Assembly (NCBI GenBank): GCA_009760855.2
Contig: WPIO01000054.1
Span: 2,579,501-2,643,500, forward strand
DNA length: 64,000 nt
From: Cristatella mucedo
Lineage: Eukaryota; Bryozoa; Phylactolaemata; Cristatellidae
Direction: 5' to 3'
The notes under the pieces are model-generated. The model saw only the letters and a program-made list of their open reading frames with translations. It did no database searches and was not told where the DNA came from. Shown here piece after piece: positions 36,040-47,271 of the stretch. The position numbers and the translations under genes are program-made. Positions within the stretch are counted from its first letter, which is position 1. The number at the start of each line of letters is the position of its first letter.

Positions 36040-37045
36040 TTCTGTGGCCTCAGAGAAGTCAATCCCTTGCTAGGAAATTTGCATTTGCTGCAAAAGAAAC
36101 ACTGTCAAATGGTTAGTTGTAGCACGCTCAATAAACCGCAAGAATAACATGGTTAGAGGTGACATGCACAGGGTCAACATGCAAGTGTGGTCAGCAGCAG
36201 CATGCACAGTGTCAGTACGAATGAGCAAATAAATGCCCGATCACACTGGGGGGGGGGCACTAAATGCTGTGATAAATTTAAGCGTTTTCAATTATTTAAA
36301 AATGTGGTCAAATCAGGATACGTCGTGACGCAAGGCTAGAGTGAGTTCCAGTTCCAGGCTTTGGGACCATGCGAACTGAAGGCACGGTCTTAAAATGATT
36401 TGAGCTTTGTACGAGATATAAATAACCTATTAGATCCCTAAAAGCGGGTCAAATGATGCTTAGCCTTGTGCGGCAGTCGATCTAATATGTATGCTGGAGT
36501 CAAAGAATGAAGGAGCGTGAAAGTCAGTAAAGAAATCTTGCAGTCGAAATGTCGCCTCACTAGTTGCCAGAGCAGGTCGGCGAGAAGTGGTGTGATGTGG
36601 CACTAACAACTGCGAAGCTCACGACAGACGAGCCTAGATGCAAGGTTTTCCAGCATTTGTAAGCACCTGGTTGCACAGGCCGGTAGACTGGCAAGCAGTA
36701 CGTTATAGAAGTCAAGACGGGATGTCACAAGTGCATACACCAACTAAGATGCGATACATCTGTCTAAACAAGCAAGAATTTTAGCAATATTACCTTGCTG
36801 AAATTAGGCAGACTTGACTGCAGATCTGATGTGATTTTCTAACGAAATGTCACTTTGGAACACGACGCATAGATTTCGTGCAAACGTAACAGTAGATATG
36901 CTGGTGGAGCTAGTTTTGAGCGCCAGCCTTTCCAAACTCTGAATAACACTTGGCTCGTCCAAACCTATTAAGTTGGTTTTATCCTTATTCAATTTTAGAA
37001 AATCTGCTGCCATACCTGTGGGGATGTCATCAATGCATGCAGCAA
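36040..37045 (-). mobile_element. LINE copy F, family 1, antisense, inside R1
   Basis: The decayed 3' hairpin (GGCCTCAGAGAAG near 36046) is followed on the minus strand by the C-terminal domain. At 36804-37013 comes a frame with MAADFLKLNKDKTNLIGLDE and SISTVTFARNLCVVFQSDIS, matching the region after YADD in copy B. The 5' break near 37045 is the same as in LINE E. Many indels mark an old copy. Confidence 0.88.
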
Positions 37046-38589
37046 GAGAGTTGCAATAAATAACATACCTTTACTCACCGTTACACTCGTATTACCAAAC
37101 ATATTAGACGAATTCAAAGAAAATACGACATTTTAGACACTATCAATATCATATTACTTTTACAGAAAAACGTACATCGTAAAAGCTGGCCTTCAATAAA
37201 ACTTACTAGCCCTCGGATGGACTAACGTAAACAATTATCCCAATTTAGGAGATAAACAACTGAAAATAAAATCGTTTGCATACTGATATGTTCTGTCCCA
37301 AATCTAGAACTGCTTCTGGTTTCTTTAAATTGTTTATAAACGTGTCCAAGCATAATTTTCTGATTACACCCTGCAATGCAATTCCATCCGTTTGGCTCCA
37401 CGTATTATATACCATCGTTAAAGGATTAGTATCAACAGTTCACTAGACGAAGAAGCTGTAGCTCTTCTTGTCCCATCAATGGGCTACCATGTAGTAATGG
37501 CTACTCTGATGGTGCGATCATCCCCTCTTGAGAAGGCCTCTTAGGAATAGACATTTGAATAGCTGTAGTCGCACGATCATGGCGTGCGAGACATAGCCTA
37601 AAATGTTCGAAAGCTATTTAACGGCTTTCGACCAAGATTTTTATAAAACCACTCAGGAGGGCAAGCATCCCTCAATAAGTCTACAAATGATCTAATCAAT
37701 GATTTCGTCCTTGATTCCAGACTCTGAATCAAAGCGCACGTGACTTCTGAATATGCAACAGTATCCGTGACTTTAAGCCGCTATGAGGCTGGTACCTTCA
37801 AATTCCTCACTAATTACAATGCTCTCGCCACGCACCTGAATCAGGCACCATATTGCTTGTGAGCTTGCCAGGTGCACACAATCTGTCGACACAATATTGC
37901 AGCGAAACGTTTGCGATGCATCAATACACCTCTCACGAGCACATGTGCAGCGATGCATGTCAATAGTTTGTTTAATGAATGTTTGTCATGGCAGTTCTTA
38001 GTATTATTAACTAAACAACTCTTTTGCATTGCTACCGATTCTCTCGACAATGAAGTATTTAAACTGATCAATACGTGCATGAAAAAAGAGCACAGTGTGA
38101 GTGAGAATTCGATCATAAGAGTACTTTAACACTATGCAAAGCTGGACTGAGGTAGCAGCGGAACGTGAGCTGTTTCTCTAGAGCAAGGCTACTGCCGGCG
38201 GGATACTTGCTTGTTCTTGTATGTAGAGCCTCAACTTTAGACAATATACTAACATCAGTTTTATTTTACACATCTAAGTTGTATGCTAATCGAAAAATTC
38301 AACTGCGTTATTCGGATCTTGCTTTAGAAACTATTACTGAAGTCAAAGTTATGTTCCTTTGTATACTTCTTAACAGAAAGCAAGATTTTCAGGTAGCTGT
38401 TTTCAGCTTCACTGCTACCTCACCCTAAGCAACATTTAAAAGTTTCACAATCAAGCTACCAAAAGCGAATATATTCACTATTTTATCTGGAGCCATTTGT
38501 TCTTGTGAATTTAGCATATGCCCTACTAGATTTATAATCGCTGTATTTAGAAATACTTGCTTAGGTTGTAATACGTTTTCCTTAAATCG

Positions 38590-38755
38590 CTAGCCATGAT
38601 AGCACACTTGGTAAAGCTGTTGCTTTTCACGACTTCGGTCGCGAGGTCTTGGGTTCGAACCCTGAAGTTGCCCATCCTCAATTGCTGCTATAAATAGTCA
38701 TGGTCGCTGCTAAAGCTCTTCTGTCGCTATACAAAGGAAGCTTTTAAATCACTTA
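38590..38755 (+). mobile_element. tRNA-derived SINE, copy b
   Basis: The clearest SINE in the window. The box-A-like TAGCACACTTGG is at 38600-38611 and the perfect box B GGTTCGAACCC at 38652-38662. The shared body follows with CCATCCTCAATTGCTGC, GCTAAAGCTCTTCTGTCGC and ACAAAGGAAGC. The tRNA-like head is about 80 bases. It sits between R1 units. Confidence 0.85.
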
Positions 38756-38759
38756 TCAT

Positions 38760-39109
38760 TTACAAAATAAAGCCAACACGTATGACCATCAATGGTATTG
38801 ATCACGAAATCGTAGTTTTAGGTTAGCTTTTATAAATTTAATATCTCTGATAGTAAATTTTGGTATTATGAAGATGAATCGCAGTGATTTGGTTTAATTT
38901 GATCATTTCCTACTTCTCGGGCTTTCGAACTCTTCACTCTTTCTTCTGAGCATTTGTCTGACCTATAAGTTTGGATCGTGCGAAACTTTTAGCCATTTAA
39001 TGCCAGTTGAACCGGATCAATAAATAAAGAAAACAAAAAATGTGGGGTTTTGCAGCAATCCTGAAGCAATGTCAAAATCACGATAGGCAACCTTCCCTGG
39101 CCAAATTTC
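38760..39109. other. No feature recognised
   Basis: AT-rich spacer between SINE copy b and the next R1 unit. Nothing specific could be supported. Confidence 0.4.
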
Positions 39110-41690
39110 ATCACAGTGGGGGCCTGATATTGGCCATTTTTCTTAACTGATGGTGGAGGTGCTGGTCGGTCTGAAGATCGAGGTGCACTTAAAGGTGGGG
39201 TTAAGTTCGATGCCAGCTTGAAATAAGAGGAAGCATTTAGCTCACTTAAAGTTAAATCCTTTAAAGAAGCACTCCCAGATAGCAAATAATTCTCACTGGA
39301 GATGCCTAAATTTCCTTCTTCAATGAGCTTCAGGCTTTGGGATCATCAGAACTAAAGCACGTAGAGGAGATCATAGAAGATAAAGCCTCAAGCATCGCTG
39401 CCCTAAGCACGCAGATAGCGGCATAGGCATCGAGCAGGATACATGCAAAGCTCCGTTGTAGCACTCAATTTGTTTTGAGTTTGAGACTGAAATAGTTACG
39501 CACGGGTGGTTCTGCTAAATTTTGCCTGGAGGTACATCTGGCTTGCATTTCGGTCGATGTTTTTTCCGATATACTCCCTATACCTGTGTTTTCTCCTATT
39601 AGGCGATCGTCATTTTCTTTCAGCATCACTCTAGCCTCTGTGAATTATAGCTGAAGTGTAGCAGTGAAGGAGCTGAAATCTCTGCATGAATCCCTATCGA
39701 TGACTCCCTGAAGTCAGAAAGACTAAGCAAGGGGGTACACTGAAGATTTTTTATGACACTCAAATTTTTATTGCCTTATTGTGTCGACACGATTGCAAAG
39801 CATTATGAGCTTAGAAGTGGAGAAGAGATTCTCATGCTCGCTAAGAACAGTGCTTTTCGGATTAGATAACTTGACATTGCTCGAACTGTGAGCTCAGCCA
39901 CTAAGAATATTGGCCTTTGCGCTATATATATTTATCACTATGAGCAGAGGTAATTTTAAGGTCTTTTCACACTAGTTACAGTACCAAAAAGGGTATACAA
40001 ATTCCGCAGCTTTGATTTGCCCTCTTATCGTCTTTATTATTATATTATTTTGGCTGTCAATTAAATGATGAGCTTAGTCGTGATATAACTGGTTAGAACT
40101 GCTGCCACCTCGTCGATGGCTAAGATTGAAGAACCGTGCCACTCATTATTGTATCCGACCAAAGCCCACTAACCGATCGTGATGCTAGCTGGACATAATA
40201 TGAATAATAATACATCTGACACAGTGCCCTCAAAGAATCTATTTCTAGGCACTTTCCATTTGATGCGATGGAAGCAAGGTCAAATGGTCAGAGGTAGCAT
40301 GCTTAATAAACAACAAAAGTCAATAGCTGGAAGTGAAATGCACAGGGTCAAAATGCAAGTATAGTTGGTGTGAGCATGCACAGTGTCAGAGCAAAAAAGT
40401 TCATAAATGTTTAATTATAGGGTCCCGCAAAACGCTGGGATAAATTGATGCGTTTTAGCTATTTGTAAATGTGGTCAAGTCAGGATATGTCGTCAGGCAA
40501 GACGAGAGTTAGGTTTTGGGAGTATGTGGACATGGTCTCTAAAGGATTTTAGCTATTTAGGAGGTATAGGTAAACAGTTAGATTCCGAAATGTGGGGATA
40601 TTATGCTAAGCCTGATGGGGCAGTAGATCGATATGTAGGCTGGAGCAAAAAATTGACCTAAACGTGAGAGACAAAACCTTGAAGTTGATGTGTTGGTTGA
40701 CTGGAAGCCAGTGAAGGTCGATAAGAACCGGTGAAATGTGGTAAATGAGACGCTCACGACAGGCAAGCTTGGTTGCAGGGTTTTGCATCAGCTGTAACTG
40801 CCTGGTTGCACAGGCCGGTTGACCGGCAATCAGTGGGTTAAAGAAGTCAAGAGGGATGTCACAAATGCAGAGACCAATTTAGATATAGTATCCTGTGTAA
40901 ACAAGCCCGAATTTAAGCAATTTTGTGTAGCTGATAGGAGTTGGGCTTAAATGGTCGAGCTGATGTGATCGTCAAATGAAAGCTAAATTTGGAGCGTGCT
41001 ATCTGGATGTCAGGCAGATTCAACAGGAGATATGCTGACAGCATTGACTTTGAGTGTTAGTCATTCATATTTCCGAATCACATTCGGTTTTTTATAGGTA
41101 GTAAGTTGGTTTAATCATTATTCATTTTAAGAAAGTTTGCGGCAATCCACATGCGGGTGTCATCAATACATGCAGTGAAAAATTCGAGAGCGTTCGACGT
41201 GCTGGAGGGCGTAGGAGTCAAAGCAAAGTACGACTGAGTTTCATCTGTATGGAGGTGAAAGCCTTAATTGTCCTGGTAATCACATAGGCAAGAGGGAGAA
41301 TGTAGACCGTGCAAAGAACTAGACCAAGTAAAGAGTCTTGCCTGTCCCTGCACATAAATCCTGTCTAGCTAAAGACATATTCGCAAAACTTGAATGAATC
41401 AGTAAGAAACTTAATTCCTTATAGAGTATTTGAAAGAATTAAGTACACAATCTGACGGTTTCTCGGAAAAGAAGGCCACATATATTTCTTGTTTTTACGG
41501 CAATAATTATGAAAAATGGAAAAAAATTAGGCCTGTCGTTCAAGGCACGTTCCACAAGCTCGCTTCTATTTGCTATGATTAACATTGCTACACTGTTGAG
41601 CTTACGTCAGGAGGATTAGATGTGGAATAGCTATGGTCTCTTTGCCATCGCTTTGATTCTTCTCAAGGTTTATAGCTGAAAAAGATCATT
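39110..41690 (+). repeat. R1 unit interrupted by LINE G
   Basis: GGGGCCTGATATTGGCC near 39119 and GGTGGAGGTGCTGG match 49873 onward. CTAGCCTCTGTGAATTATAG near 39631, TCTCATGCTCGCTAAG near 39830 and CATTATTGTATCCGACC near 40143 follow the usual order. The unit is cut by LINE G at about 40197 and resumes near 41323 with CTGTCCCTGCACATAAATCC. The text becomes hard to follow after about 41690. Confidence 0.75.
40197..41322 (-). mobile_element. LINE copy G, family 1, antisense, inside R1
   Basis: On the plus strand a AATAATAATACA tail is followed by a decayed hairpin (GTGCCCTCAAAGAATC near 40223). On the minus strand lies the C-terminal domain (frames at 40578-40788 with DLHWLPVNQHINFKVLSLTF). 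Upstream text reaches the palm region near 41300 (a relative of GTCCGGTTCTT). The empty site can be read in the R1 copies near 9960 and 50930, where GCTTCTAGCTGAA-type text continues unbroken into CTCTGCACAAATCC. Confidence 0.88.
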
Positions 41691-41861
41691 CAACCGCTCA
41701 GTTTTCCTAAAATTTGATGGTGAACTTAGCTGCCCAAAATGTGGAATACCAAATTCAGTTTAGACAGTGAAATTCGAAGCTTCTCTGTAACTACGATTTC
41801 GTTATCAAGATCTATTCTGGTATGTTTCACATATAATTGTATTAATGCAAGCTCCTTTAAA

Positions 41862-42011
41862 AGCATATTTTCTGTAGCGAAAAAAGAAACTTAACTGCTA
41901 TCGCCATCTTTTGCCGCAGCAATGGAGGATCGCCTACTGCAGAATTCGGACTCCTGACTTAGGGACCAATGTCATAAAAAGCAACAGGTTTACCTAGAGT
42001 GATATCACGGC
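41862..42011 (-). mobile_element. tRNA-derived SINE, copy c, diverged
   Basis: The minus strand shows GATATCACTCTAGGTAAACC (box A region) and a mutated box B near 41945-41955 (AGTCCGAATTC). The shared body follows, with GGCGATCCTCCATTGCTGC and GATAGCAGTTAAG. The promoter boxes are damaged, so it is older than copies a and b. Confidence 0.7.
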
Positions 42012-42329
42012 TCACTACTTTAGGTAAACTTGTTAGAACATAAAAAAGAATTTTTGCGCACAGCGATTGGTAGCCTAATAAGGCGTAAGCTAAATTAAAA
42101 AGACGGCTTCGTGTAAGACAGTTAATAGGTTAATTCTTTTGGAGGCTTACATGAGAAGCTTGCAATTATTACTTAGCGTCAGGTTGCAGTGGAGCTAACA
42201 GTAGCTGCATGGAAACCTTGCTTTCCCCATACAATTCTACCGTAGAAGCTAACCTATACCGTAGTCATAGCTTTTATAGCATGAACTAAAGCATACAATT
42301 TGAATTTTATAGATAACCATTCATCTCAA

Positions 42330-42862
42330 ATTTACTGAAAAGACCTGATAATTGTTTCTTGCCTGACGTTGAGGCTGTAAATAAAGAACTATCAAATACC
42401 TCTCTCTAAACACCATCGCTCTATAGCTTAAACTCGTGTTTTGCCGCTACCACACGCTTTCCCCTGCTGTATAGTACTCCTAAGAGCAAACTCATACATA
42501 GGCTGTGCTATTTTCGCAAGCACTTATTGATTTGCTTAATGACTTTAGTTTTCAAGTAAACTGATAGCAATCTATCTCGTGTACTTAGCAGATAAATCTA
42601 GGTATTATAATGACTAACAATCATTAGACAAACCAATGGCATATAATGCAGCTCCACTGCTCTTTAGAGGCTTGTTGACCAATCGGCAAACGTTTTATTA
42701 CGATGTTTGCATCAACGGCTAGTGAGCAGCTGGCGTGCTCACATGCATTATGGTTTGTGATTCAGATGCATGGCGTGAGTGTCGGAATCACTCTTGAATC
42801 TACAGATACCAACCACAAAGCCGCTTCAAATCAGAGATCCCGTTACGTATTCAGAAGCCACA
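42330..42862 (-). repeat. Inverted R1 fragment
   Basis: CTTGCCTGACGTTGAGGCTG near 42359 is the reverse complement of the R1 text near 35076. The stretch 42690-42862 is the reverse complement of the module with GAGCTTGCCAGGTGCACAC. It is the only R1 piece found in this orientation. LINE C begins directly at its right edge. Confidence 0.8.
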
Positions 42863-43869
42863 TTGACGTGAATGGACAAAGATCATCTGAAGTACCTCTG
42901 AAATATGGAGTACCTCAGGGCTCAGTGCTTGGTCCGGTTCTTTTCGCGGTTTATACTCTGCCACTTGCTGATGTGATTGCCAAGCACAATCTAGGCTTTT
43001 ACTTCTATGCGGATGATACTCAGTTGTACCTTTGCTTTGATCCCTCCCAGCCTCCGAGCACCTCAAATTCTCTCAACTCACTTGCTGCACGTACTGATGA
43101 CATCCGTACTTGGATGGCAGCAAACTTTCTAAGACGAAACGATGATAAAACTAACTTACTAGTTATGGGCAAACCCAGTGTGATCCAGAGATTAAAAAGG
43201 CTGACTCTCAAAATTGGCTCTGCCAGCATATCTCCAGTTAAATCAGCTCGAAATCTAGGTGTCATATTCCAAAGCGACCTCTCGTTAGACGACCATATCA
43301 GCTCCACAGTCAAATCCGCCTATTTTCAGCTTCATAACATTGCTAAAATTCGGGCTTGTTTAGATAAAGATACCACGTCCAAGTTGATCCATGCCTTCGT
43401 GACATCCCGTCTTGACTTCTGCAACTCACTGCTTACTGGCCTACCAGCATGTGCGATCAGGCGATTGCAGCTGGTGCAAAACTCCAAAGCTAGGCGTGTC
43501 TGTCGTGAGCGTCGCAGTTGCCACATTACTCCACTTCTCGCCGACCTGCACTGGCTACCAGTCAAGCAACGGATTGACTTCAAGGTTTTGTCGCTCACTT
43601 TTAGGTCCCTTCATTCTATGGCTCCAGCCTATCTGTCAGATATACTACCCCATCAGGCCAAGCATCGTGCCACCCGCTTTTCGGAATCCAACAGTCTAGA
43701 AATACCTCATACAAACCTTAAATCCTTTGGAGACCATGCATTTAGTTCATATGCTCCCAAAGCCTGGAACTCCCTCCCGACCTACGTCAGAACATCCCCT
43801 GACCTGACCACATTTAAAAAGAACCTAAAAACACACCCATTTAGGCCAGCGTTTAGTGGGTCCCTGTGA
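42703..43869 (+). CDS. Chimeric open frame: R1 sequence fused to LINE reverse transcriptase C-terminal half, copy C
   Basis: The longest open frame of the window, 388 residues. About the first 54 residues are read from inverted R1 DNA and have no LINE counterpart. From GQRSSEVPLKYGVPQGSVLG onward it is LINE ORF2: VPQGSVLGPVLFAVYTLPLA (RT motif with PQG), then FYFYADDTQLYLCF with the intact catalytic YADD, LSLDDHISSTVKSAYFQLHN, CRERRSCHITPLLADLHWLP, NLKSFGDHAFSSYAPKAWNS, and a stop after RPAFSGSL. The endonuclease, RT fingers and palm motif A are missing through 5' truncation. It therefore lacks one of the two sets of catalytic aspartates and should be inactive. The long intact frame marks a young insertion. 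The fused N-terminus probably reflects the chance absence of stops. Confidence 0.85.
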   Translation: MFASTASEQLACSHALWFVIQMHGVSVGITLESTDTNHKAASNQRSRYVFRSHIDVNGQRSSEVPLKYGVPQGSVLGPVLFAVYTLPLADVIAKHNLGFYFYADDTQLYLCFDPSQPPSTSNSLNSLAARTDDIRTWMAANFLRRNDDKTNLLVMGKPSVIQRLKRLTLKIGSASISPVKSARNLGVIFQSDLSLDDHISSTVKSAYFQLHNIAKIRACLDKDTTSKLIHAFVTSRLDFCNSLLTGLPACAIRRLQLVQNSKARRVCRERRSCHITPLLADLHWLPVKQRIDFKVLSLTFRSLHSMAPAYLSDILPHQAKHRATRFSESNSLEIPHTNLKSFGDHAFSSYAPKAWNSLPTYVRTSPDLTTFKKNLKTHPFRPAFSGSL

Positions 43870-44100
43870 TTCGTCCTTGATGTGCTTATGCGTGCTGACA
43901 CTGTGCATGCTGCCACTAACCACATTTGCATGCTAACCCTGTGCATGTCACCCCTAACCATATTATTCATTTCGTTTGTTTTTCAAATTTGATTTTACTT
44001 ACCATTCAATTGCATTTCACTTTACAGCAAATGTAAAGCGCCTAGAGAGAGATTGAGTTCTCTGAGGGCGCTTTATTAAGTTAATTATTATTATTATTAT
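42864..44100 (+). mobile_element. LINE copy C, family 1, young, 5'-truncated
   Basis: Begins at TTGACGTGAATGGACAAAG, matching copy B near 17600, and runs with no frame break to the 3' hairpin (about 44035-44075, arms intact) and an ATT tail to 44100. It is the best-preserved copy of the RT C-terminal half. It inserted at the edge of the inverted R1 fragment. Confidence 0.93.
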
Positions 44101-44380
44101 TCCTGCTTCTTGATTCAGGTTTCAAGCATTTCAACCTTGACATTAGATGGAGAGTTGTGGAAGTATATCTGGCCGTATGAGTCATTTTTATCATGAATCA
44201 AAGTTTAAGTGCGTGCAATTACCCCTCAACAGGTTTGGCTATGGCTCCCACACCTTGATAATAGGACGGCGGCTATCGCAAAGGCAGGGAGATCTGACAG
44301 TCAGTGGTGCAGTCATTACCACTCCCTGCTCCGGAGCAAGTAGCACTATACATAAAACTATATATACACTATATAAGTAT
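44101..44380. other. No feature recognised
   Basis: Short unassigned stretch between LINE C and the AT/GT microsatellites. Confidence 0.4.
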
Positions 44381-44384
44381 GACT

Positions 44385-44538
44385 ATAATATATATATATA
44401 TATATATGACTGTAAACATACAAGTATAAATATATAAATAAAACTATAAATGTAAATATAAATACATCAATAAATGATTATATATATATAACTATATATA
44501 CACTATATATATATCACATATACATAACTATTTAAGGG

Positions 44539-44616
<78 letters not shown>
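44385..44616. repeat. (TA)n and (GT)n microsatellite cluster
   Basis: TA-rich runs around 44390-44410 and 44480-44515, a 40-base TA array at 44541-44582, then about 14 GT units to 44610. The left end of segmental duplication copy 2 lies exactly at its right edge. Confidence 0.95.
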
Positions 44617-44617
<1 letters not shown>

Positions 44618-44836
44618 AATACCAGAGCTATGGAGACCTGTCAAACGGAGACTTTCACATGGATGCAACCTATTATTGGAAGCATTTTGGGCATTCGAGT
44701 AGCATCAAATCTAAAAAAATGCTCTTAATGTAGTGGAGATAGCCATGCATGAGACTCTGCCAAATGGAACCAGAGCTTGCATTGTAAATGGATATAATCG
44801 AATTACACATATAATTCATATTTTGCCCATTGGCTA
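44618..44836 (+). pseudogene. Broken copy of the 26.3 kb orphan exon
   Basis: Translates as METCQTETFTWMQP and then, after a one-base insertion in the run of A's near 44715-44721, continues in another frame with NALNVVEIA and ITHIIHILPIG before a TAA. The partner at 26326-26637 is open through this region. The upstream part of the exon (YEFEIRVGDG) is absent because the duplication starts inside it. Confidence 0.55.
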
Positions 44837-46038
44837 AGGATATCGTTGAACCTAAATTCCTTGTAGTATTTGAATTTATTTGAATACTTGCTCGTTTGCT
44901 GATTTTTGGTTGAACTTATCGATTCACGCGTCTGCATTTACTAGTCGGCGTCACGTTGCCTTGTGAACAATATCAGTCAGCATGGGTGATAAAATGAATA
45001 TTTTTGCTTCTGCTTTAAATCATATTTTTACTGATCATTTTGCGACAACGCTTTTAATAAGCTGGCACAAAACTTACACGTTTTTATAATTTTGATCATG
45101 CTGCCATATAAAAATAACCAGGGATATTTCTAATTAACAGTGTGTTTCAGTACTAATTTCGTCTTAGCATGGTCCGAACTTGAGGCTTCTGCCATTCGTC
45201 AGTTGTTCTTCCTTGATGAATCACTATTAGGGCAGCATGCAACGTAATACTCAGGCGTCTTCGTGTGATTCGGTAATATCTGAGCCATTACAGCACCTGA
45301 AGCGGTAGATTTGCTATACTGCGTTCTCCGATTTGCACTAACCCATGGAGGTAGCGTCAATAGACGGGATCTATTATTAATCAATATCCGATAGCCCTGC
45401 TCAGGAGTTAGCTATGCAAACTAATACTGAAATTTTAAAGATATTGAATGAAATCGATGCACCGTACGGAGGTAATTTATCTCCAGCATTAGGATAGCAA
45501 AAGAGACTGTGACAATCCGTAGGCATTCTCAAGTCAATGCTGCTGTTTAGTAAAAAGGTATCACGGCGATTTGAGAGTCACAGTCAGGCAAGCTGGATAC
45601 ATGATACCTTGGTTAACCAAAGAAGCAATCCTATGCTTTATTAAACTTGAGCACACATTTACTTTGTCGATTAAGCGAAACCCTAGTGCATCTTTTTTGC
45701 GTGTTTCAAAGCCTGAACTCATTCGTTGAAAGTGGAATGCACACCTTTTCATAAGGTATCACACCGTTCCTATGCCGATCAAAATGGTAGGTCGTTTTAC
45801 ATACGCCGATTCCCATGACAGCTTGGTTAAAGTCGTGCAATCATTCTTGGGCATTCGCCTTTAAATCTGATCGACCTCTAAATGTGCGGTAAATTCTATT
45901 GCGTCTCTTTGGTCGTGCATTTTAGCATGTTTCGCCTAATGTATGTGCCAATAAATAGAAAAATAAAAATAAATGCAAATTAATAAATTATAAATAAATA
46001 GGAAAATATATATATATATATATATTTATTTATATATT

Positions 46039-46338
46039 ATGGAGGGAAACATTTTAATTAGTCTAAATGCACTAGCTAAAGGTGCATCGTCCTGCGATGG
46101 TCAAGCAAGCTACCCGGGCCACCCGGTTCAGGAACAGGGACCAATCGGTTTCCGAGCCGGTAATGGCGTCGGAGACACAAGCCGTCCTTTTCAAACATGG
46201 GATGACGAATTCGGCCAGGCAAGCTTCATTGTTGGCCACCAGCTGCCCAGAGCCCTGACTTCGAAGGAATACTCTGCCCATAAAAATTTCAGCTACGTTG
46301 CAGATGGCTTTGCAATATTAGTTTTACTCCGGAAATAG
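46039..46338 (+). CDS. Uncertain 99-residue frame in a GC-rich insert
   Basis: An ATG at 46039 opens a frame containing SCDGQASYPGHPVQEQGPIG, FRAGNGVGDTSRPFQTWDDE and FGQASFIVGHQLPRALTSKE. The GC-rich core, about 46075-46290, has no counterpart in the partner duplication, so it is an insertion. The antisense strand is also open over 46072-46281. I do not recognise the protein. It may be a fragment of a mobile element or a captured exon rather than a gene. Confidence 0.2.
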   Translation: MEGNILISLNALAKGASSCDGQASYPGHPVQEQGPIGFRAGNGVGDTSRPFQTWDDEFGQASFIVGHQLPRALTSKEYSAHKNFSYVADGFAILVLLRK

Positions 46339-46652
46339 TATAACTCAGCCTAAAAAAATGCCTTGCTTGTCCAAGAGTATTAATATATGCGGAGTTGACT
46401 GTATGCAAACGAGCAGATCATTGCCTGTGGACTCGCTTCGTTAAATCACAGTAGTTCTGACACAGAAGTCAACGCTGTGCCATCGTGCCGCTTCACCTAT
46501 GTAAGCCATCTTGCCAAGTGACGAAAAATGCGTCATCTTAGGGAAAGACAGACTATCTCGCTTTAAATAGACACAATTTATACAATAGATAGTAGTAATA
46601 TATAGTAATAAATAATAGATAGATAGTAATAGTAATAGATAGTAGATACAAG

Positions 46653-46654
<2 letters not shown>

Positions 46655-46691
<37 letters not shown>

Positions 46692-46735
46692 GTGTGTGTG
46701 TATATATATATATATAGAGAGAGACAGGGGGAGAG
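46655..46735. repeat. (TA)n-(GA)n microsatellite
   Basis: TA array with a short GTGTGTG interruption, followed by a short GA run. Its counterpart in duplication copy 1 is near 28350-28375 and is much shorter. Confidence 0.9.
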
Positions 46736-47271
46736 ACGGAGTGAGTGGCATACAGATAGAGAGGGTTTTCGAAATAACATGAAGGTGAGTCTGGTTGGCG
46801 GAGCGAAACACCCCAACCTTAAGGTTCACATTTTGCGTCTGCTAAAACTCAGAAGCAGTGGCTGCTTTCGCGTCCACTCGGGAATAAATACAGTCACCCG
46901 TCATCAGTAAAAGTGATTCAGCGGAGTAGAATAAACGGTAGAAAGCTGACTTTAAATATTTGCCTTAAAACCTCTCAGTATCGTTTATTATTTAATCGGA
47001 GCTTAAATTCACGGGTGGAGGGGCCGCGCGTTGAAACCGAGGCCGATTCGGGAGCTTGCGGCACTCTGCCGCATCTTGACGGCCGCCGACTACCTGCGTA
47101 TGCATTTCAGTTTGAGTTTAACAAATCCTCCGCTTGGCTCGCATCGCCTTTAGTTTACCGAATTCGTTCGCATCGCCCGTGTGCTATACCCAGCCTCAAC
47201 CCCTTTCATTACTCGCAGAATTCCGTGCAGCAACATAATGTCTACATTTAAGAAGACCGTGAGGACTTAAT

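Larger units (their letters stand above)
35431..38575 (+). repeat. R1 unit interrupted by LINE F
   Basis: Starts with CTAGCCTTTGTGAATTGTAG near 35426. It runs through AAGAACATTCTCGTGCTG near 35618 and the ATTGTATCCGGCC block near 35936 until LINE F begins at about 36040. It resumes near 37200 with the CTCGGATGGACTAACG module and continues through TGAGCTTGCCAGGTGCACAC near 37860 to GTAGAGCCTCAACTTTAGAC near 38222 and beyond. Head-to-tail with the previous unit. Confidence 0.8.
44618..47271 (+). repeat. Segmental duplication, copy 2 (partner 26403-29120)
   Basis: Collinear second copy (landmarks under copy 1). It starts at the GT microsatellite and ends where LINE H inserted at the CTTAAT target. 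Differences from copy 1 include a frame-breaking extra A in the exon-like part, no GA array, and a GC-rich insert at about 46060-46290. Confidence 0.88.
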
